64,000 nucleotides of DNA from Branchinecta lynchi (taxonomy: Eukaryota; Arthropoda; Branchiopoda; Anostraca; Branchinectidae), in contig JAKZAP010000010.1 in the NCBI GenBank assembly GCA_023053575.1, positions 15,833,225 through 15,897,224 of the forward strand. The letters run 5' to 3'. Position numbers and translations under genes: made by a program. Below the pieces are notes generated by a model. The model did not search any database. It saw nothing but the letters and a program-made list of their open reading frames with translations, and was not told the DNA's origin. Numbering within the stretch: the first letter of the stretch is position 1; each line of letters opens with the position of its first letter. Below are positions 48,901 through 57,900 of this stretch, piece after piece.

Positions 48901-51900
48901 GGAAACACACTCGTGGGCCCTACAAACGTACAGAGCCACAAACTCTTTGTAGGATCGTGCCTACGATGTGGATATGATCGACTGGCAGCGACTATTTTAT
49001 TATTTTTGTTCGCCCGTAGGAAAAAAATTGATACACAAAACAAGTTGGTAACAAACAACTACCATCTCTCGTCAAATCAACCTTTTTCTACCTCAAACAT
49101 CCCTTCATCAACCTCAGTTTAAGACTGTCTTTCTTGTACACACTACTGCTCCAGCGTGGAATGCGTGTTCACAATCATAAGTAAAATACATAGTGGGCGA
49201 AAGGCATTTCCTAGAAAATCCTCAAAAGCGACACCGCTGTCACCAAATGACTAAACGATCTCAGTTTTCAATTACTTCTCCTCTGAACCTGAGAGCAATG
49301 AGGAGAATGCCTATTGAATCTCTCCACTGGTTGGGCACAGAATTCATTTAGAAAGCCTAGCGTCTTAACCCGAAGAAATTCCTTGTGCCCATGAGGCCTA
49401 TTTAAGAAGATTTATTGCTTCTCGGAAAAGATCTTTTACTCTTCTGAAGCTTCCTTTGGGAACGTTGCAGACACTTTGACCAGGATGGAAAAGCGATTGT
49501 GTACTCGGCTGAAATGGATAGGCGAATTGGATAGAAGTTGAATTCTGATAGTTTTCATAAAAATCACTTGGAAGGTTCCTCCGATTTGGCCCACACAGAA
49601 AATTATGTGTCTCTCAGATCGCAGTTTCCGCGATGTTGTTCTTAGTTTTGTTTTCTTCATTGCGTTTATCCTTATTGCACACTGTTTGTTGATGGTATTC
49701 GAGGAAATCCGTTAATGCCATTGCTAGGGCACTCGGTGTTTCTAAGAGATAGAGCCCCCATTACGAAAAAAACACAAAAAAAATGGATTCTCGTATCATG
49801 CGCGCTTAATAGATAATAATTATATTGCGCACTAAAAGCCCTTAGGCCATATAACAAAAGAATCGCTTTTCGTACCATTCGTGCTTCGAGTAGATTTTTT
49901 TTTCTTTTGGTGCTCAGTTTTGGCGCGCATCTGAAGTTTAGTGACATAAATAGCACTTCTTAATGAATAAAAAAAAACACAAAAAAAACACCTTTAAACT
50001 GGAGAACAAAACGGAAATTTGACCAAAATGTCACATTGTTAAAAAGTTATTGTCCAGAGTTGAACGCAGCAATCCATATCTGACACATCGAGATTCGGTC
50101 ATTCCGCAACTAATCACATAATCTAATCTAATTCGTCTTTGTAACCTTCTGTGTCCCCGCGAGGAAACCTTACTACAGAAACTGACCACACCCTTTCGCA
50201 AATGATTAACCTCAAATGTCGCAGTGACCAAAATATAGGTCACTATATTGACTGAAATGCTGTTGGTGTTTCGAGATAGACCAGCAAAAATTTCGAAAAA
50301 ATCTCGAAAAAATGGGAAGAAACAACTACCAGTGGTTAGGAATGATTATTGTAAACATGACTGTAACTTTTTTCTCTGCAAAATCTTTATTTACAACCAA
50401 CCTAAATTAACCAAACTATCATAAAAACTAGCCATTTAATATCACCCGCTTACGAGTTTTTTAGTGCATAGCCTGAGTCTTTTCTTCGTGAAAATGCGTC
50501 TGGTTCTTGGCAAAAATGACCTCAAAACAAATTATGAAAGAATAGGTACTGTCAGTTATCTTTCTGAAATTTTACTTTTTATCCACATACCAGCAATGTG
50601 CTTTTTTGTGTCTGATTTTCTTGTTCGAATACCATTTTGAGACTGCCCATAAGCTAGGGTGCTCTTGATTCGTGTTTGACACGACCTACATGGTGATGAT
50701 TTACACTGTAAAAAGTTTCTCCGAGTAAGGATTAAAGTTAACTACAATATTTGCTGCTGGGATTAATCTTATTTCTGCTCAGATAGGATTAATCCGAATT
50801 AGAGATAAGATTATCTTTTTAGAGACAAGATTAATCCCAGTAGCAAATACTGCAAGATTTTTTTTTACAGTGTAGACATTGCGGATACTTCTAAATTGAC
50901 TTCTTTAAGTCGGTAATTTGGATATGACAAAGGGGGATTCGGTCAGTCTGCAATTTCTGTAATATAATTTGTATTTGTAACGTTTGGTGTGTTCCCGCGA
51001 GGATTATCCCACTGGGAAAGTGACCACACCCTTTCGCAAACCATCTGCTGCGAATGTAGCGGTTACCGAAATATTGCCTGGTTATTTTTCTTGATTAACC
51101 ACACAAAGTTAACTCGATACATAACACAAGCTGACTGGGAAGCATATATTAAACAATCGGTCAAAACGGGAAAGTCAGCAGCATGTTCGTCAGCAAACTG
51201 ACGACGCTGTCTGGGAAAATGACGACTCTGCCTTTTTCTGTTTTGAGCAATTGTGGAGCTCGATACACATTCGTTCATCTTGCTTAGCAAGCTAATTTGA
51301 ATCGAGTTAAGGTATCAGTTGCGTTTTTGCAGATGCCATGGTATCTGTTACCACGGTAACTGGATCTGCAATTAGTTGTTTTTGCAGTTACCGTCGTATC
51401 TGATATACGGTTGCTCTGCAAAATCGACAATTGCCGAAATTGCGCTTTTCGAAGTCATCTCAAAAGAAAATCTAATATTCAGTAACATTACTAAGTGCCA
51501 AAATTCTTTCCCACCAATTCGAAAAAAATTGATGAAAGTGAGATGACTGTTTCAGATACCACTATCAGTTACCACGGTCGGACCGTGGTATCTGAATATC
51601 AGATACCACGATAACTGGCCAGATACCACGATAACTGCAAACACGCCTTTTGACCGTGGTATCAGATACCACGGTAACTGCAAAAACGACTTTAGACCGT
51701 GGTATCAGATACCATGGTGTCTGCAGAAACGCAACTACAGTTCTTTATGGTCCGAGTTGAGTGCACAGTCAAAAAGTCAAAAAGGCAACAGGACATTAAA
51801 AGTTGGAAATTTGACCGTAGTATTTTACTACGGATCACATTGACACAAACATTTTCTTTTTAAATCTGAAAACCGAAATGACCGGGTAACTATACCAGAT

Positions 51901-54900
51901 AGTCTCGCGAAAGATTCGTAGCATTTTAATCAAACTTGTAAACCGTAAATTTGTAAGCCGGAATTTCGGAAAGAACAAAATTCAATGATAAGAAGAGATG
52001 GCATGACATGGTAAATGATATAGACACAAAGAACATTCGAATTCAGGGTACTTTGTGAGTTTTTCCTTACTTGTGTTGATAATCTGATTGTGAGCTATGT
52101 TAGACCAAAAGTTTATGAGAAATACCTAATGAATCTGGTTAAATGGTCGATTCGAGATAAGAATAATATGATCACTGGATCTGGCCGAAACCGGAAATCT
52201 GCAAGACCCGGTTGTCTGGATCCGAAAGTCCAGAAAATATTCTTGTTTGGGGTTTCCACCGAAAGCTTCCATCTTTTCCTCCTGAAATCCGTATGCTGCA
52301 GATGAAACTAGATTGTTGTTTTTTCTCTGCCTCTCAGCTTAACCTGTCTCTGTTTTCTCATTTTCTGCGAAAGACATTTATAGGGTAATCTCCACCAGCC
52401 GGCTATCTTGGATCGTTCCTTTTTCTGCCTATAGTGGTACAAATCCTAGCCTAGAACTATAAATACCACCTGCTGCTCAAACGATTTGCAAGCTCCTTTC
52501 CGCGGGATATTTAAATCAGCTGTCAGTGCCGTCTGTTGGAATGATTAAAGATCCGTTATGAGGGAACGGTCAGTTTGTTCCAAGAAGGTTCCAAAAACTA
52601 TCTTTCGTAGCGATTAGTTTTCACCGGATGGAAATGACATCGTCGGACAGTGGAATGGAGTATGCTTTGCAAGATTTCTAGGTTACCATTGATCGGATTG
52701 ATTTCCGAAATGCGATTTCCAGAAAAGCTGAATAGACTCGACGATGCCTGGAGTCAGGTTCTTGTAAAATAATAATGAAAGAGAAAGTCATTCGAACATA
52801 ATCTATAATTTCCCGGTAAATAGCCTGTGCCAATGGTTTTGTTGCAAAGAAAAACAGGGTTGTTTCCTTTTTCTTAAAAATTGGGAGACCACTGATGCCT
52901 AATTAGTGTTCTATAATTTTTAGTGCAATTTAGACGGGACTGACTATTTTCAATTACTTGTCGATGTATCAACCCAATCATGATGATAATTTTATTCACC
53001 CCCTGAAATCTGTCTTATAAGAAGAAAAGAAAAGACAAACACTAAAAAAATACAAAATCTACAACTATGTACGAATGGGAAGCCATTTCGAAATGGGAAC
53101 CACTTCGTGAGGACGTGAAACAAAAATGAAGGAGGACCCTTCCAAGAATAGTAACTGTTAGTTACTATTTTCATTCCGACCTCTTGAAAAGTTACTACGC
53201 TGACCGTTCCAACCTTCTCAAAATAGTAACTAAAAGTAACTATTTGCTTACCGCGCTCAGGAGAGTAGTAAGCGTGAAAACTATAAATTTATGTGATGTG
53301 ATTCGCCAGATTATTTATTTATTTATTTATTTATTCATTTATTTCCCTCAAAATTGAGGAGTACAACTTATAAATTGTAAAACAAAATCATTCCTAAATC
53401 AACTAAACTCCTTTCAATAAAATACTGTGAAATAATATACAAAATACACTTCAACAACTAACTTATAATTACTTACGTATCGCACTAATCACTTCTTAAA
53501 AAATGGGTACAGGTTGTGGGTTAGGAGGGCTTCCGCTGCTTTTTTGTAAAAATTTGTCATCTTTTTCTTCAAGATTAAAACCGGGTCCTTTATTTTAAAA
53601 TCTGAAACTAACTGCGAATTACTAAAAGAAATTGGGAACCCAAGTAGAAATTTACAAAATTTAAAATATGATAGCCCGTGGCACGATATTTTGGTGAGAA
53701 TAGAAATGCGTTCCAGCCTTGACGCCGAAAAGCCCGAACTCGTGACGTCAAGCGAGGTAACTATAGTAAGTAAGGTGGAACACGCTCAGAATATTCGCAA
53801 GGTTATCTGTTACCGACTGTTACAAATTGATATTTGAAACTCAAAGAAAATGCCAGTTGTAGTAGAATAGTTTTATTAACAAGACAATCGAGGATCCATA
53901 AATAGCACAGCAAAAGCACTGCTTGCGAGGATGTGCTGTTAAACAATACAAAAAGAAGACAAAAATACTGAAGTAAGGGATAAGAGGATGAAACTGATTA
54001 TTTACAGGTGAATTAAGGATTCCGGTTGTTGCAGAATCAGGCCAAAAATAGCATTTGCAGTTTTGTCACAGTTTATGATACTAGGGAAAACTTCGAAACA
54101 TCGGAAAAAGAGAGTAGAGTTAGCTTTGAGCAGACAGAGGCTTGTTGAATTTTCTTAATTTAGCAAATTCTTTACAGGTCCTCCTCAGTTCGTACCGTTC
54201 ACTGACCAGCACGTTTCCGTCATCAGGGGCGAAGACGCTGTCCTACGGACTGTTTTCTGTTCCGACCCCAAGCCCATCAAAATCACGTGGCAGTGGGGTC
54301 ACGTGACTCTGGAAGCGGGAGCAGGGCTTCAGGGAAGATATGTTGCAGATGCTATTATAAAAGTAAGCGAACTTTGACTGTTATGAAAATACAACTTTTT
54401 CCATGCATGTTGAACTCATACAAGGCTCTCACGAACTGAGACAAGTAAACCTGAAATTGTTTTTAAAATGTATTCCAAGATTCCAATGTCGGTCTTCGTA
54501 AATGCAAGGCCGTATCCAGGGGGGGGAGGGTTAGGGGGTTCACCACCACCCCCTCGAACATAAGAAAATAATTTTTTATAGGCTTTTACGTATGATCTAT
54601 GTCTTTTTTGTCCAACCCCAGGGCAACCCCCCCCCCCCCCCCCCCCCGAAATAAATTCCTGGATACGGGCCTGGACGTGAGCTAAAATCCCGCCCCAGGA
54701 ACATGTTTATCTTTCATTTCCTTGCATACAGAGAAATAACACCTCCCCCGTATCTCGCCCTTCGTTTCTCTCTCCCAGAACTGGTAAAATATTAGTAAAG
54801 AAAAGAAAATATCTATCGGAGACAACAGTCTTTTGGATGCCCCCCTCCCCCGCAGTCGGCGTAATTGTCTTGTGTTGGCACTGTACTACAGTATAGCTCA

Positions 54901-57900
54901 ATGATCGTTTTGTTTTTGTGGGCTTTAGACGGTCCCAAAATAAGAAGGTCCTAAATTCTCCCCATTTCTAGAAAGAATATTTTGTGAAAATTAGCATAGT
55001 TGTTAGTTTTAAGAAACCATCTTGCAAACAACGATTAACCCTTGCGAAGATTTTGAACGTTTTCTTTCATTTTTGTTTTCTGTCTTCGAAATATTTGTCT
55101 GTTGTGACAGGGATCTTGTCTCGCCTTGACGATGACCGGCGTGAGAGGGTGAATTTGTGTGAAGCAGAGCTGGTGGGGAGATTCGAGCAGTCATAAACAA
55201 ATCCTCAATTTTTTGGCATGGTGCCCCAGCGTCTGGGCATACCCCAGCGTGTTGGAATGGTGCTCATACCTTGGGGAACCATGCCTTGCAGCAAGGCTAC
55301 GGTACCCCCATACAAATCTGTTGAACTGAGAACTGAATCCTTTTCAAATAGATTTTTTATGGAGGTACCATGCCGTTGCTGCAGGGCATGGTGCCCCGCC
55401 GTATTATCACCATGCCCACACGTTGGACGGTGGGGCACTATCTCCAAAATTTGTCGAGGGTCCACTTAGTGTACACAAGGTGCCCGGTGCCCGGCCGGTG
55501 CCACCACCAGTTGTCACATGTTAGAACTTTAAAATAAGCATGTTTAGAAGCGTTTGGAAAAACGAATTGCCTAATTTATTACCGGCACCCCTGATTTCGG
55601 GTGTACAGCAGGCGCCGGGGAGGGGGTTACTCCTTGGGGTTTGAGTATGACTGGCTTGGAGTGAAGTGTTTATTTTATTGACTTAAAAAAAGGTTAAAGA
55701 AACTCAAGGCTGACTTGCCCAGTCCTTCGGCTCCTCTTCTTCCAATTATTTTTCTTTGATTCCTTATTTTGTTTAGTTTAAATCACCATATTAACTCGCT
55801 AACCAATTTAATCTTCTCGCTCAAACACCCTCCAGACGTTTTTCTCCATTCCATGATGTCGTTTCGTCTTTATGGTCTCATTTTCCACCAGCTTCCACCC
55901 AATTACCCCACGCTCCCTCATCTCCATATTCTTCATCCATCCAAACTTTCATCTCCTTGCCATCGCTCACAAAAAGTAGGTCTGTTTATTACATTCGTTC
56001 AGTCTGAAATAGTCCAAGTTCGTGTCTAAGAGGCCGAACTTACTTTCAGAAAGGAAGAAGTCCAAGATCAAAACTTTTACTAATGGTCTCCCTAATGAAG
56101 CCCCCAGTTCCGATCTGCTACGATGCACATTGGACAAAAAACTATTATTTTTTACTGGTATTATCGATATTTTCTTTGTCTCTGTTGCATTAACATGACC
56201 TTGTGGTGTAGGAGGATTAAAACTTGTTCCGGATTATATCTTGACGGTAATCGACAGATAGATAGATTAGTGTATTTCAAAAGCCCAAGGGTCATATACA
56301 GAAAATAACAACGAATATACAATTGAAACGCTCAGACTTCTTCTTAATTCTAAACATTTATCTATGTAAACATCCACTCGAGTAATGACGGTGGGGTTAA
56401 CATTACTAAACATTTCTGGAAGTGACAAAAGAACACCATTTAAATAAATTTGTCTTAACCCGATGTGCCGACGAGTCGACCGACGCCCGAGGAAAGCAAA
56501 CAAAATTTAATTTCTTCTGTCTCCAGTATGCGATCCCACGTCCTGTCTTCTACCGACTCTTTTACGAGTCGGTTAAAACGAACGCCTTGTATATTCTATA
56601 ACATATTAGCTGCCGGTTACGAAATTGGAATGCACTCTCTGATACTCGTTCAGCTTCGTGGAGGTGTTTCGCGCGGTTTGCTCCAGTATTTTACTTCTAT
56701 ACAAGTTGTTATTTATTAGGGAATGAGGGTAGGGGGGGGGGGGGTTAGGTAACGAATAAGAAAAGTTTCAGATGAGAAATGTGTGTTATCGTTTTTCACA
56801 AGTGAGTGAAAGCTGTGCACTCCCGCACAGGATATGTGTGTGCTCTTCTTGGTAGCGTCAAGTATGTTGTTTGTTTTATGAATGATTAAATTAAAATGAA
56901 TGAATTGATTAAAAAGGTATTCAGTTGTTCATTGTTGTTCATCTGCCGAATACGGTGCTATAACAGGCAGTTGGCGTTCGTAAGTTAGACGCGTCAGTCC
57001 AGCATTATTCGACAGAATCAGGGGCTGTAATGTAAGGTCATTGCAAGTTTACTACTGAAGGAAAAAGTTTGTCTTCTCCTCTTTATATATGTAATACTTT
57101 AGTTAACCATGGCTGAATGAGTTAATGGATTTATTTCCAAAAATCCAATGGCCAAAAACGAAACCGTAATTAAAGACACTCACGACTTCAGTGTAAACAC
57201 CATAACCCTTTGGACACCATTCAAATAGAACATTATAAGAATAGTTTAATGGTAATGAAGAAAATACAAGTTAAACTGAACATTATTCGAAGAGTAATTG
57301 TACGAAATTTCGTAAATAATGCTTTAAAAATTGTTATTAGTGTAAATGATGTTAATAAGCAAAGGTTAGAGTAAGTTAGAATTTAATGTCATTGAGGGAA
57401 GACGAGACGGAACATCAAGCTGGTGTCAAATCTGGTTTTAAAAGTATTGAAAAATTGCTATGCGGTGTAAAAAACGAAAAAAAAACATAAACACCTGCTT
57501 GAGAAACCTCTCGAAGTGACCAACGTCAGCAATAAACTTTCTAGCCATCTTCCTTACCAAGTCCTCCTGCTCCACGCGTCTCGACCAAATATCTTCTTTC
57601 TCGTAGCTCAAAGAAACTCGTAAATCCACGCAACAACCCACCAAAGGAAAAGTACCCTCCCCTTGTAAACCGCAGCTGTTCAAAAAAAATTTGGTTTCAA
57701 AATTAGAATTTTGAAACCAAAATCGATTCAGATTCACAACTAGCTTATGTAGAGAAAAAGTTTAATATCAAGAAATAAAATGAGACACAAAAGAGTAAAG
57801 AAATTCATTGATAGACGTATGCTTAGTTCAACGTCGCCAAACAGTGAAGGTTTGCCGAAGAAACCATTAAAACCTACCAGGCAACTTTTACTGCAAATAC

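Larger units (their letters stand above)
53130..53788. mobile_element. MITE-like element M8, copy 2, split by a LINE fragment
   Basis: AATAGTAACTGTTAGTTACT, AAGTTACTACGCTGACCGTT and ACCGCGCTCAGG on the left, CGTTCCAGCCTTGACGCCGA and GTGGAACACGCTC on the right, in the order of 9391-9670. The break falls at the GATTCGCC block. Confidence 0.72.
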
